Source: Clostridiales bacterium (GTDB lineage: Bacteria; Bacillota; Clostridia; Lachnospirales; Lachnospiraceae). Taken from it: 32,918 bases of DNA. This document shows, piece by piece, positions 1-9,594 of the stretch; position 1 is the stretch's first letter; each line of letters starts with the position of its first letter. The position numbers were made by a program, and so were the translations under genes. The notes under the pieces were generated by a model. That model ran no database searches. It was not told the origin of the DNA and saw only the letters and a list, made by a program, of their open reading frames with translations. The stretch covers positions 1 to 32,918 of the forward strand of contig JAQXLR010000162.1 in the NCBI GenBank assembly GCA_029012225.1, in the 5' to 3' direction.

Positions 1-255
1 TACGCTGTTGCGGGACTGCTCACAAACGTAGCGTTGAATTTGCTGTTGATTCCTCCCTTTGGGATTATGGGAGCAGCAGCGGCAACACTCTTTACCTATA
101 TTGTGACATCCATTGTGATGCCGATTGTGTTTGGCGGAACGAGAGAGGCAGGGATGCTGATTTTGTATGGGATGTGCTGCAGGGGAGTTGTAGATGAGGA
201 GATGAAGCGCCTGATAAAGGGACTTCCCGGGCGGCTTCGAAAGAAGGGGAGCTGA
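1..255 (+). CDS. C-terminal fragment of a polysaccharide flippase/oligosaccharide transporter (Wzx/MATE-like), truncated by window start
   Basis: Frame 1 open from base 1; hydrophobic ...LTNVALNLLLIPPFGIMGAAAATLFTYIVTSIVMPIVF, typical of the C-terminal half of Wzx/MVF flippases; followed by glycan genes. Confidence 0.6.
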   Translation, partial: YAVAGLLTNVALNLLLIPPFGIMGAAAATLFTYIVTSIVMPIVFGGTREAGMLILYGMCCRGVVDEEMKRLIKGLPGRLRKKGS

Positions 256-257
256 TT

Positions 258-1334
258 ATGGTTGAAGCAAGGAAAAGAAATTCGAGTATAGAATTATTGC
301 GGATTCTTTGCATATTTGGTATCATTTTTATGCATACGATTGCGTATGGAGGCGACAAGCTGGCGACCTATAACCGCCTGCTCTTGATTGCTGTCAACTG
401 TATTACCAATCTTGGTGTGACGTGCTTTATGCTGATATCGGGATATTTTGGGGTCAGCTTTTCCCTAAAAAAGCTGATTCGTTTGGATTTGATGGTGATT
501 TTTTATTCCGTTGCGCATCTGGCAATCCGGTTTGCGCTTGGGGTAGATACGGGAAAAACAGACATACTCTCTGCCGTATTTCCCATTCTGTCCAATCTGT
601 ATTGGTATATTACCGTGTATGTGATACTGGTTATTCTATCGCCGTTTTTAAATCGGATACCGGAGAAGCTTTCAAGGGATGCGTTCCTTCGACTGATTGC
701 CATTTTACTATTTTTCTCGTCCGTGGTGCCGACGCTGCTTAGCTTTGACCTTCTCGGGCGTGAGGGGAAAAACGTTGTACATATGGCTGCTATTTACCTG
801 ATTGGTCGCTATATCAGACAGTATGACAACAGGCTCTATGCAAAGGGAAGACTGTTGCTTTTGCTGGCCGGAAACATCGGAGTTACCATGCTTTTAGAGC
901 TTGGCTTGTTTTTCCTTACAGGAAGATACAGTCTGTTTTACAGAGACTGCTCGCTGTTTACGGTATGCTCGTCCATTCTTTTGTTTAACGTATTCCGGAG
1001 CCTGCATTTTGAGAGTCGTATCGTGAATAAAATTGCGACTACCGTACTGGCGGTATATGTATTTTCTTACGGATTTCAGCGGCTGGTATATGAGCTGATT
1101 CCGCTTAAAAAGTATGCATTTTCTCCGCTTCTGTTTCCGTTAATTTGCATTTTTGCTCCCTGCGTAGTTGTCGGCTGTATACTGATTGAGCTGTTGCGCC
1201 AGAAGCTTTTTGGAGGAGTGGAGGGAAGGCTTGTTGAGAGTCTGGAGACTATGCTGAGAAATTTGCATGGGCAGCTTTGCCGACTTGGCCATGCAGTGAC
1301 AGGCAAGGTGACGGAATTTATCGCAAAGAAATAA
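258..1334 (+). CDS. Acyltransferase 3 family membrane protein (surface polysaccharide O-acyltransferase)
   Basis: RNSSIELLRILCIFGIIFMHT N-terminal motif, about 10 hydrophobic segments. Confidence 0.85.
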   Translation: MVEARKRNSSIELLRILCIFGIIFMHTIAYGGDKLATYNRLLLIAVNCITNLGVTCFMLISGYFGVSFSLKKLIRLDLMVIFYSVAHLAIRFALGVDTGKTDILSAVFPILSNLYWYITVYVILVILSPFLNRIPEKLSRDAFLRLIAILLFFSSVVPTLLSFDLLGREGKNVVHMAAIYLIGRYIRQYDNRLYAKGRLLLLLAGNIGVTMLLELGLFFLTGRYSLFYRDCSLFTVCSSILLFNVFRSLHFESRIVNKIATTVLAVYVFSYGFQRLVYELIPLKKYAFSPLLFPLICIFAPCVVVGCILIELLRQKLFGGVEGRLVESLETMLRNLHGQLCRLGHAVTGKVTEFIAKK

Positions 1335-1359
1335 AAGAAGTGCTTGGAAGGAGACGAAC

Positions 1360-2328
1360 ATGAAGAGACCCTTTACGTATTATTCTTATTTACTAAAAGG
1401 AAAGCGAAGACTTCACATCATTCAAAAAATAGATGCGATTCCTCTGATGGAAAAAATGAATCACCGATTTGCGGGAAGAAACATCGAGCCCATGGAGCAG
1501 GTGCAAAGGGAAATCGCAGAGGATATCCGCTTGGGACGTCCCTTTGTAGCAGGACGACTTGGTGCAAATGAGGTTGCGAATATGCGTTCCTTCGAGTTTG
1601 ATGATAAGAGAGTGATTGATGTAAACCGTCAGCTGCTTTGCCAGGGCTCCGGCTTTTTCCCGGATGATCAGGCGCTTATGCCGCGATTTTATGAGGAGAT
1701 GATTCGTGCCTGTAAAAACACAGATTATCTTGCAGGATGGTTTCAGCCGTTTGAGGATTATTATTTAAACACGGTATTTCCGAAGGACATGCACCTAACC
1801 TATCTGCATTTTATAGATCCCTTCCATTATCCGGAGCATCCGTGGACGGAGGCGCTGGAGGGAAAAAAGGTGTTGGTTATTCATCCGCAGGCAGAGGTCA
1901 TTTTAGAGCAATATGAGAAGAAAAGAGAGAGGATTTTTCCGGGAACCAATATTTTGCCGGAGTTTGAAATCCATGTGCAAAAGGCGGTGCAGGTTGCCTT
2001 TGCGGGAGCGACCGATGATCGGTATCAAAACTGGTTTGAGGCGTTGGAGGATATGTACCAAAAGGCAATGCAGGTTGATTTTGATGTTGCAATTCTTGGA
2101 TGCGGCGCTTATGGCCTGCCGCTTGCCGCAAAGATTAAGGATGCCGGACGGCAGGCGGTGCACATGGGCGGAACGACACAGATTTTGTTTGGGATTCGCG
2201 GAAAACGCTGGGATGAGGATAAGAATCATCAATTTTTGAATCAATACTATTCCGACGCATGGGTTCGGCCGGGAGCGAAGGATAAGCCAAAGGATGCGGA
2301 TAAGGTGGAAAACGGCTGCTACTGGTAG
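1360..2328 (+). CDS. GT-D fold (DUF1792-like) putative glycosyltransferase
   Basis: GRLGANEVAN motif and C-terminal CGAYGLPLAAKIKDAGRQAVHMGGTTQILFGIRGKRWD; glycan cluster context. Confidence 0.5.
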   Translation: MKRPFTYYSYLLKGKRRLHIIQKIDAIPLMEKMNHRFAGRNIEPMEQVQREIAEDIRLGRPFVAGRLGANEVANMRSFEFDDKRVIDVNRQLLCQGSGFFPDDQALMPRFYEEMIRACKNTDYLAGWFQPFEDYYLNTVFPKDMHLTYLHFIDPFHYPEHPWTEALEGKKVLVIHPQAEVILEQYEKKRERIFPGTNILPEFEIHVQKAVQVAFAGATDDRYQNWFEALEDMYQKAMQVDFDVAILGCGAYGLPLAAKIKDAGRQAVHMGGTTQILFGIRGKRWDEDKNHQFLNQYYSDAWVRPGAKDKPKDADKVENGCYW

Positions 2329-2351
2329 GCGATAGAGAGGAAGTTATCATC

Positions 2352-3896
2352 ATGAATACGATTAAAATCGGCAACAACACAATCTATATCAAGCAGGAAT
2401 GGAAAACGGGAGTGGCGGCAGTCTGGATTTTGGGATTGCTGGCACATGCGTATCGTTTTTTTAATTTTCTCCCAACATGGGACAGCATGTTTAACTTTAA
2501 GGGGGTGGGACAGACACACTCCCTGGGAAGAATTTTCCTCGGATTTTTCGGAAGGCTTTCTTCCGAGTATGATTTACCCTGGGTAAACGGAGCACTCTCT
2601 CTGATCTATATCAGCATTGCGGTGATTCTGCTGATCGAGCTGTTCCAGCTAAAAAGCCGCATGGCAAGTGTGCTGCTTGCGGGGCTGATTGTATCCTTTC
2701 CCACTGTTACCTCCGCATTTGCCTATATGTTTACGGCAGATCCGTATATGGCAGCCTTTTTCATGTCAGTGCTGGCCGTGTATCTAACAAAAAAATACAA
2801 GTATGGTCTGCTTCTGGGAATGGTTAGTTTGGGCTTGTCGATTGGCATCTATCAGGCATACATTTGCGTGAGCCTTGTGCTTATCCTGATGCTGGTGATT
2901 CAAGCTTTGCTGCTGGAGAGAAAAACCTGCAAGGAGACGGTGCTTGGGAACTGGAAGCAGCTGCCCATGCTGCTTGGCGGGTTTGTGTTCTATAAGATTG
3001 CCATGTTTCTCATCTTTACTTATTATGAGACCGTCTATGGCTATGATATGACAACAGGCGCCTATCAAGGGATAGACAGCATGGGGATTATGACCTTGGC
3101 ACAATACAAGGAGGGAATCAGAAAGACGCTTGTAAACTGGGCGCATATGTGGTGTCTGCAGAACGGAATCCGTGGAACAAATAAATATGGGCTGATCCAT
3201 CTGGTGCTCATGGGAGGAATTGTTTTGGGAACGGTTCTTTTGATCGTCAAGCACAGAATGTGGAAGAAAAATGTGTGGGGCATTGTCTTGACGGCAGCAG
3301 CTCTTTGTGCCATGCCGTTTGCGGCATTTGCAATCAATCTGGCATCACCGCATGTAGGATACCATACGCTGATGGAGATGGGAGTCTGCTTTTTCTATAT
3401 TTTGCTTTTGCTCTACCTTGAGAAAGGCAAATGGGAGAAGAAAGAAGAAAAGATATTAAAGGGCTTCGGTATTTTTGTGTTGGCCGTCATCTGCTATCTC
3501 AACACCCTAAATGCGAACTATGCCTATTTTCAGATGAATCTAAGCTATGAAAAATCATACAGCGTATGTAGTGACATTCTTCAAAAAATTGAGGAGCTTG
3601 ATGAGTACCCCGCAGTAACGAGAGTTGCGATTATGGGGGATTACCATGCAAAATCCGGAGATTTGGAAGATCTTGCACCGGCAATCATGGGAGTGAGTCA
3701 GGATGTTTTTCTAACCGGGGACTATCACTATGTTTCCATGTGGAATCATGTCTTTGGACGTGAGTTCGGAACGGTGGAATGGGAGGAGAAGGAAGCGATT
3801 CGAGAGACAGAGGAGTACCGGAATATGCCGCTTTATCCGGCGAAGGGAAGTGTGGCAGTCATAGAAGGAATCATTGTCGTAAGAATGGCAGAGTAA
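2352..3896 (+). CDS. GtrII-like glucosyltransferase family membrane protein
   Basis: Polytopic; early FLPTWDSMFNF...GRIFLGFFGRLSSEYDLPWVNGALSLIYISIAV pattern typical of GtrII family; next to GtrA. Confidence 0.75.
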   Translation: MNTIKIGNNTIYIKQEWKTGVAAVWILGLLAHAYRFFNFLPTWDSMFNFKGVGQTHSLGRIFLGFFGRLSSEYDLPWVNGALSLIYISIAVILLIELFQLKSRMASVLLAGLIVSFPTVTSAFAYMFTADPYMAAFFMSVLAVYLTKKYKYGLLLGMVSLGLSIGIYQAYICVSLVLILMLVIQALLLERKTCKETVLGNWKQLPMLLGGFVFYKIAMFLIFTYYETVYGYDMTTGAYQGIDSMGIMTLAQYKEGIRKTLVNWAHMWCLQNGIRGTNKYGLIHLVLMGGIVLGTVLLIVKHRMWKKNVWGIVLTAAALCAMPFAAFAINLASPHVGYHTLMEMGVCFFYILLLLYLEKGKWEKKEEKILKGFGIFVLAVICYLNTLNANYAYFQMNLSYEKSYSVCSDILQKIEELDEYPAVTRVAIMGDYHAKSGDLEDLAPAIMGVSQDVFLTGDYHYVSMWNHVFGREFGTVEWEEKEAIRETEEYRNMPLYPAKGSVAVIEGIIVVRMAE

Positions 3897-3906
3897 GGAA
3901 AGAGAT

Positions 3907-4341
3907 ATGGGTAAGGGAAAAGAGCAACTATTACGATTCTGGAACAACGATGTGCTGCGTTACATTTTCTTTGGTGTGTGCACCACGCTCGTAAATCTGG
4001 TTTGTTTTTCCGTTTTAAGGCAGACGACCGCACTTCCGCTCAATGCGGCAAATACAATTTCCGTGGTAGTGGCAATTCTGTTTGCCTATGCGGTAAATGC
4101 AAAATTTGTGTTTGTGTCAAAGGAGAGAGGCTTTTTCGGAAAGCTGCACGAGTTTGGCAGATTTGTGGGAGCAAGACTTTTTACAATGGGAATTGAGGTG
4201 GGCGGCGTTTGGCTGCTTGTAGAAAAAGCGGGAATCGGAGAGTTTTGGGCGAAGTCCGTTATCATCCAGATTGTTGTACTTGTATTAAATTATATTTTTA
4301 GTAAATTTTTGGTATTTACAAAGAAGAATGCAGATGAATAA
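3907..4341 (+). CDS. GtrA family protein (putative lipid-linked sugar translocase)
   Basis: 144 aa, four TM segments, LLRFWNNDVLRYIFFGVCTTLVNLVCF...NAANTISVVVAILFAYAVNAKFVF, classic GtrA pattern. Confidence 0.9.
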   Translation: MGKGKEQLLRFWNNDVLRYIFFGVCTTLVNLVCFSVLRQTTALPLNAANTISVVVAILFAYAVNAKFVFVSKERGFFGKLHEFGRFVGARLFTMGIEVGGVWLLVEKAGIGEFWAKSVIIQIVVLVLNYIFSKFLVFTKKNADE

Positions 4342-6070
4342 AGAACAGATTCGTACACCGACATGGTGGCAGATTGGACTCATCCTCGCCACCATTGCCG
4401 CTGCAATCACAAAAGTATATATTGGAATCGATCATGATGAGACCTACGTCACGGTTATGGGAATCCGGCTGTTAAACGGAGATCGTATGTTTGATACAAT
4501 GTGGGAGCTCCATATGACGTCGGCATGGCCGGCAGGATTTATGACGGCATTCTTTGTTCGTCTTACGGGAGGCCTTGAGGGCCTGGTCATATTTCTGCGG
4601 TGGACATCTGTACTGCTGCAGCTTTTTGTGGCAGGTTTCTTTTTTCTTGTCATGAGGAAGTATTACAGAAAAGAGAGCGTATTTGTTGCGTCGGCTGTCA
4701 TTGCAAATTTTCTGCCGAGAGGGACGCAGAACCTTGAGTATGGGCTTTTGGAGCTGCTGTTTCTTGTCATGTGCTGTGTGCTCTTATATGATGCAGGGAA
4801 AAGGTCGAATCAGCAGATGCGGATCGCGTGCATAGAGATGGGATTTGCTGCAGTTTTCTATGCCGCTGCGGTACTCGCCTATCCGACCGTTCTCATCTCT
4901 TTGCCAATTCTTCTGGCAGTCTTGTGGGCAAGCGTCAAAAAGGAATGTGGGAGATGGAGATTGCCGCTTTTCTTTGTGCTTGTCTGTGCGATACTGGCAG
5001 GATTGTTTTTGGCATTTGTTTTTTCCTATCTGCCGCTCGCTCAATTTTTGGAAAACCTTCGCGGGATTCTCAGTGACGGGATGCATGCCAATGTTCCAAA
5101 AGCGGCGACCTATGGGACACAGCTTTTCGCCCTGGCAAAGCGTGCCGCCGTTTTTTTGATCGCTGCCGGAGGTCTTTTTCTGCTGTTTAGAAGGTGGGCG
5201 AAGGAACGCATCCTGCTGTGGTATTACATGCTTGCAGTTTCCGCACTGATTTTGATTGGCTTTAATGTGACAGGAATCCGCCCCAGCGGTCCGATGGGAC
5301 TTCAGGTTCGTTATCTGATTGCGGCAGTCTCGTCATTGGTCTTTTTCCTGCAAGGAAAAATGAGATGCAGAAAGAAGGAGGAAAAGCGGGACGGCTTGAT
5401 GGGAGGACTGTTTCTTGCTATGGGAATCGGTGTCTATCTTGGAACCATGTATGGCTCCAATATGGGTGTGGAGGAAAACGCCTCCTTCTTATATCTCTGC
5501 CTGTTTGGCGGCATGGTGCTTGGCATGGAGAGGGCAGAAGCGTTAAAGCCGCATGCCGGGCGTATTGCGAAAGGCTGCATGGTATTGTTTGCCCTTAGCG
5601 TGATTTTTACGAGAGGATATCTGGTTCGAATTACGGGGACGGGGCCGGCAAACATTACAGAAAGCCGTGTATGTATCGAGAGCGGAATTTTACGGGGGAT
5701 TTATGTGTACCCCAAAGAAGCAGAGAGGATGGCAGAGCTGGAGCGGGAAATCAAGGCTTATTCGGATGCCTCCGATACGATTCTCTATCTCGGAGATGAG
5801 GCACTGTGCAACACGTTTGCTGAGGGTCGCTTTACGTCTGCGACCTGCATCAGCACACCGATTTATAATGAGGAATGGGTCATGTATTATGAAAATGAGA
5901 GCCATCCGCAGCCGGATGTGATCTTTGTTGACCGCAATACGGTGGGCAGCTGGGAGGAATTTGCCAAGACAGAATTTGGGGCGTATCTGACAGAGAGATA
6001 TGAGATAGAAAAAGAGGGGTTAATCGAGGAGAAGGCATTTTATATCATCAAAGACGAAATCAGGAACTGA
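4328..6070 (+). CDS. GT-C type membrane glycosyltransferase (PMT/ArnT-like)
   Basis: Multi-TM protein with acidic DHDETYV motif in the first extracytoplasmic loop and a C-terminal soluble domain; overlaps gtrA by 14 bp. Confidence 0.6.
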   Translation: MQMNKEQIRTPTWWQIGLILATIAAAITKVYIGIDHDETYVTVMGIRLLNGDRMFDTMWELHMTSAWPAGFMTAFFVRLTGGLEGLVIFLRWTSVLLQLFVAGFFFLVMRKYYRKESVFVASAVIANFLPRGTQNLEYGLLELLFLVMCCVLLYDAGKRSNQQMRIACIEMGFAAVFYAAAVLAYPTVLISLPILLAVLWASVKKECGRWRLPLFFVLVCAILAGLFLAFVFSYLPLAQFLENLRGILSDGMHANVPKAATYGTQLFALAKRAAVFLIAAGGLFLLFRRWAKERILLWYYMLAVSALILIGFNVTGIRPSGPMGLQVRYLIAAVSSLVFFLQGKMRCRKKEEKRDGLMGGLFLAMGIGVYLGTMYGSNMGVEENASFLYLCLFGGMVLGMERAEALKPHAGRIAKGCMVLFALSVIFTRGYLVRITGTGPANITESRVCIESGILRGIYVYPKEAERMAELEREIKAYSDASDTILYLGDEALCNTFAEGRFTSATCISTPIYNEEWVMYYENESHPQPDVIFVDRNTVGSWEEFAKTEFGAYLTERYEIEKEGLIEEKAFYIIKDEIRN

Positions 6071-6114
6071 AAAGTGGGGCATATCACACAAACGGATATG
6101 TCCCACTTTGTTTA
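6068..6114. terminator. Bidirectional intrinsic terminator between convergent genes
   Basis: AAAGTGGGGCATATC(6071-6085)/GATATGTCCCACTTT(6095-6109) stem with one G-T pair, T-rich on one flank, A-rich on the other. Confidence 0.75.
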
Positions 6115-7059
6115 ATTTATCTTGATGGTATCTTCCGCATTTGTCTCTGCAATGATAAAGTGCGGACGCTTTTTTGTCTCCAAATAGGTCTTGGAGAGAT
6201 ACTGTCCCATGATGCCCATACAAAACAGCTGTACACCACCGATAAATGTGATGATGCAGACAAGAGAAGCCCACCCCTCCACAGGGTCTCCAAAGATTAA
6301 GCGGCGGAGAATCACAAACAGAATGGCGGCAAAGGAGACAAAGGTCAATAATACACCTCCATAGGAGGCGATAGACAAAGGAGCCTGCGAAAAATTAATA
6401 ATGCCGTCAATTGCATATTTAAAAAGCTTCCAAAAGCTCCACTTTGTTTCTCCGGCAATGCGCTCTACGTTCTGATAAGGAAGCCAGTAGGTGCGGAAGC
6501 CGATCCAGCCAAAAATCCCCTTGGAAAAACGATTGTATTCATTCAGCTTAATAATGGCATCTACCATCTCGCGCTTCATCAGGCGAAAATCTCTTGCACC
6601 GTCTACGATATCTGCATCGGAGATTTTGTTGATCAGTTTATAGAACTGTCTGGCAAAAAAGGAGCGGATGGGCGGCTCACCCTCGCGATTGATGCGGCGG
6701 GTTGCAACGCTGTCATATTCTCCCGACTCCAGCAGCTTTAGCATATCGGGCAGGAGGGAGGGCGGATCCTGCAAGTCGGCATCCAAAACGGCAACGTAGT
6801 CTCCCTTTGCATTGCAAAAGCCGGCATACATTGCGGCTTCCTTGCCAAAATTGCGGGAAAAGGAATAGTAGCGTATCCGGCTATCAGCGGCGGCAAGCTC
6901 CTTTAACAGGGCAAGCGTGCCGTCGGAGGAGCCGTCATTTATAAATAAGTATTCCACATCATAGCCATGCAACATTCCCGATACCTTCACAAGCTCCTGA
7001 TAGATAAAGGGCAGGGCAGCCTCCTCATTGAAACAAGGGATAATCAGTGATAACTTCAT
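6112..7059 (-). CDS. GtrB/DPM1-like GT2 family glycosyltransferase (polyprenyl-phosphate sugar transferase)
   Basis: LSLIIPCFNEEAALP, DGSSDGT, DADLQDPP, two C-terminal TM segments, ...GQYLSKTYLETKKRPHFI. Confidence 0.9.
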   Translation of the reverse strand: MKLSLIIPCFNEEAALPFIYQELVKVSGMLHGYDVEYLFINDGSSDGTLALLKELAAADSRIRYYSFSRNFGKEAAMYAGFCNAKGDYVAVLDADLQDPPSLLPDMLKLLESGEYDSVATRRINREGEPPIRSFFARQFYKLINKISDADIVDGARDFRLMKREMVDAIIKLNEYNRFSKGIFGWIGFRTYWLPYQNVERIAGETKWSFWKLFKYAIDGIINFSQAPLSIASYGGVLLTFVSFAAILFVILRRLIFGDPVEGWASLVCIITFIGGVQLFCMGIMGQYLSKTYLETKKRPHFIIAETNAEDTIKIN

Positions 7060-7145
7060 AAAACCTCCTTTGTGCTTACACGCCTTTTATTATAGCGAGA
7101 AAGGACAGGGAATTCAAGGGCTAGAAATTCTTAAGATTTTAGCTG

Positions 7146-7174
7146 TTTACATGAAAAATTAAATGCGATATAAT
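7146..7174 (+). promoter_or_regulatory. Sigma-A-type promoter for the 7275-8387 gene
   Basis: TTTACA (7146-7151), 17-bp spacer, TATAAT (7169-7174). Confidence 0.75.
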
Positions 7175-7186
7175 AAAAAAATCAGC

Positions 7187-7248
7187 AAAACAGCCATGGA
7201 ATTGGAGACAATACCGGGCTGTTTTTCCAAGTGCGCCTTGCGGCGCAC
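7187..7248 (+). promoter_or_regulatory. Structured 5' leader with two hairpins
   Basis: AAAACAGCC(7187-7195)/GGCTGTTTT(7217-7225); GTGCGCC(7231-7237)-TTGC-GGCGCAC(7242-7248) followed by GTTTGTTTGT. Confidence 0.5.
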
Positions 7249-7274
7249 GTTTGTTTGTCTAACATGAGAAAGGT

Positions 7275-8387
7275 ATGGTTGTGGTTATGAAAAAAGTTGT
7301 AATTATTACAAATGTCCCGTCTCCCTATCGAGTTGCATTCTTTCGCTATATGCAGGAAAGGGAATCGGAATACTCCTTTCATGTCATCTATACCTCTCAG
7401 AATTCGGATATCGGAAGACAGTGGAAGGTCGGTAAGGACGAGCTTGGCAATCATTCTTTCCTAAAATGCAAGGTGATCACGATACCAAACCGTTATGATG
7501 ACAGGCGAATCGTATTTTCAGTAGGCGTTACAAAAAAGCTGAAAAAGCTGCAGCCTGATATTGTCGTCTGCATGGAATACAATGCCACGATTCTGCAGGC
7601 GGTGCATTGGTGCAAAAAAAATAAGGTTCCCTTTCTTTCATGGAGCGACGGCACTGCAAATTCGGAGCGGAAGATTGGACGCCTGCAAAAAATGTTTCGA
7701 AGCTATGTGATTCGCAGGGCGGCCGGGTTTGTTGCAAGCAGCACAGCGACCATGGAGCGCCAGATTAGCCTTGGGGCAAAGGAGGAATTGTGTCATAAGT
7801 GCCTGTTGACGGTAGACATCCAAAAATATCTTAAGAAAAAGCCGGCTGATTATGTGCCGGGGAAAAAACTGCTCTATGTCGGCAGCTTGATTGAGAGAAA
7901 AGGTCTTGATCTGCTGATGCCGGCACTGGCAATGACAGATCCCGAAGTCACACTGATGATTGTGGGGGAAGGGCCGGAGGAGCGCATTTTAAAGGAGCAG
8001 ATTCGAGAGCTTGGGCTTGTGGAGCGCGTTACTTTTTTGGGCTATCTGGAGGGGGAGGCGCTGAATGCCTGCTATGAAAAGGCAGACGCCTTTGTCCTTC
8101 CGACGAGAGAAGACTGTTACGGCTTGGTTGTATTGGAGGGCATGTGTCATTGCCTGCCGGTGATTACTTCAAAATATGCAGATGGCTCGTACGATTTAAT
8201 TGTAGACGGTGTGCATGGGGCGATTACGGACCCGTATCAGCCAAAGGAGCTTGCGCAAGCGATTGACAGGCTGTTTGCCGATCGAGAAGAATTATTAAAA
8301 ATGCAGGAGAGATGCTATCAAAGAGCCTTGGAATTTCGCTTTGATGCAGTCTGCGGGGGATTTTATGAGGCACTGGATGCCGTGTAG
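7275..8387 (+). CDS. GT4 family glycosyltransferase
   Basis: KVVIITNVPSPYRVAFFRYM; LLYVGSLIERKGLDLLMPAL; EDCYGLVVLEGMCHCLPVITS. ATG at 7287 (MKKVVIITN) is an alternative start. Confidence 0.9.
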   Translation: MVVVMKKVVIITNVPSPYRVAFFRYMQERESEYSFHVIYTSQNSDIGRQWKVGKDELGNHSFLKCKVITIPNRYDDRRIVFSVGVTKKLKKLQPDIVVCMEYNATILQAVHWCKKNKVPFLSWSDGTANSERKIGRLQKMFRSYVIRRAAGFVASSTATMERQISLGAKEELCHKCLLTVDIQKYLKKKPADYVPGKKLLYVGSLIERKGLDLLMPALAMTDPEVTLMIVGEGPEERILKEQIRELGLVERVTFLGYLEGEALNACYEKADAFVLPTREDCYGLVVLEGMCHCLPVITSKYADGSYDLIVDGVHGAITDPYQPKELAQAIDRLFADREELLKMQERCYQRALEFRFDAVCGGFYEALDAV

Positions 8388-8396
8388 GAGGCAGTG

Positions 8397-9536
8397 ATGA
8401 AGAAACAGATTAAGGCAATACTAAAGAAGCTCCATCTGGAAATTACAGGGCAGGAGCGCATGGTGGTGGATATCAACTTAGACTGCACAAGACCTCAGAA
8501 ACGGATTCTGCTTTGTTATTTGGATTATCAGAGAACGGCAAGAGAGCTGCGCCAAAATTTTGGGCATACCAACCGTCAGGAAATGATGCAGATGATAAAG
8601 GTATGCATTGAAATGGGCTGGTGCATCGACGTGTGCGGATGCAACGATGAAAGCGCAAGGGAGAGCATTCCCGCGGATTACTATGATTATATTTTAGGCT
8701 TTGGACAAAATTTTCGCTATGCATTGAAAAAAAATCCGAAGGCAAAGACAGTGATTTATATGACGGAAAATCCTTATTTTATTTCTTATGAGCGGGAATC
8801 GGAAAGAGTTGCTTACTTTAAGGAGCGCACAGGAAGAAGCTTTGGACTGGAGCGTACCGGAATTTATTATCAAAAGGAGGATGAAAAGGCGGCAGATGCA
8901 GTCCTTTGCTTAGGCGAGAAAAGTTATTTCCCGGAGGAGAAGCAGGTGGTGCGAATCTGGCCCTCTGCTTTAAAGAATCCGACCTTTTCTCTTGACTTTC
9001 GGCATAAGAAAAAAACGAGCTTCCTCGTGTATGGAACGGATGGGTTTGTGCATAAGGGAAATGATATTCTGATTGAAGTTTTTGCAAGACATCCGGAGTG
9101 GGAACTTTTTCTCTGTGGAGCCAGAGGGGAAGAAAAGGCAAAAGAAGCAGGCTATCTTCTGCCGCCTAATGTGCACGCGGAGGGATTTGTAGACACCTTG
9201 TCAGAGCAATTTAAGCGACTGGCCGGACAGTGCTATTATCTTCTTCTTCCCTCTTGCTCGGAGGCGCCGTCCACCTCCGTGCTGACAGGAATGCGGCACG
9301 GAATGCTTCCCATTGTCTCAAGAGGAATCGGGCTGGATGATTTGTGGGAATATTGTAGCTATTTTGAGGACTTCCATGTGGAGGCAGTGGAGCAGACCCT
9401 GCTTGAGGCGATAGAGGAAGAGGAGGCTGTGCTGTGGCAAAAGAGCGAAAAGGCAATGCGCTATGCGGATGAGGCTTTTACGTTGGAGCAGTATACGCAA
9501 AGCCTTAGAAAGGCGCTGGAAGCCCTGCTGTGTTGA
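8397..9536 (+). CDS. GT1/GT4-type (GT-B fold) glycosyltransferase
   Basis: FLVYGTDGFVHKGNDILIEVF and LLLPSCSEAPSTSVLTGMRHGMLPIVS C-terminal nucleotide-sugar binding pattern. Confidence 0.7.
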   Translation: MKKQIKAILKKLHLEITGQERMVVDINLDCTRPQKRILLCYLDYQRTARELRQNFGHTNRQEMMQMIKVCIEMGWCIDVCGCNDESARESIPADYYDYILGFGQNFRYALKKNPKAKTVIYMTENPYFISYERESERVAYFKERTGRSFGLERTGIYYQKEDEKAADAVLCLGEKSYFPEEKQVVRIWPSALKNPTFSLDFRHKKKTSFLVYGTDGFVHKGNDILIEVFARHPEWELFLCGARGEEKAKEAGYLLPPNVHAEGFVDTLSEQFKRLAGQCYYLLLPSCSEAPSTSVLTGMRHGMLPIVSRGIGLDDLWEYCSYFEDFHVEAVEQTLLEAIEEEEAVLWQKSEKAMRYADEAFTLEQYTQSLRKALEALLC

Positions 9537-9561
9537 CAGGCAAATGAGGGTACTTTATAAT
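9533..9561 (+). promoter_or_regulatory. Consensus sigma-A promoter
   Basis: TTGACA (9533-9538), 17-bp spacer, TATAAT (9556-9561); -35 overlaps the upstream stop codon. Confidence 0.85.
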
Positions 9562-9594
9562 AAAATGTAATGTAGTTTGGGAAAGGATAGCGGA

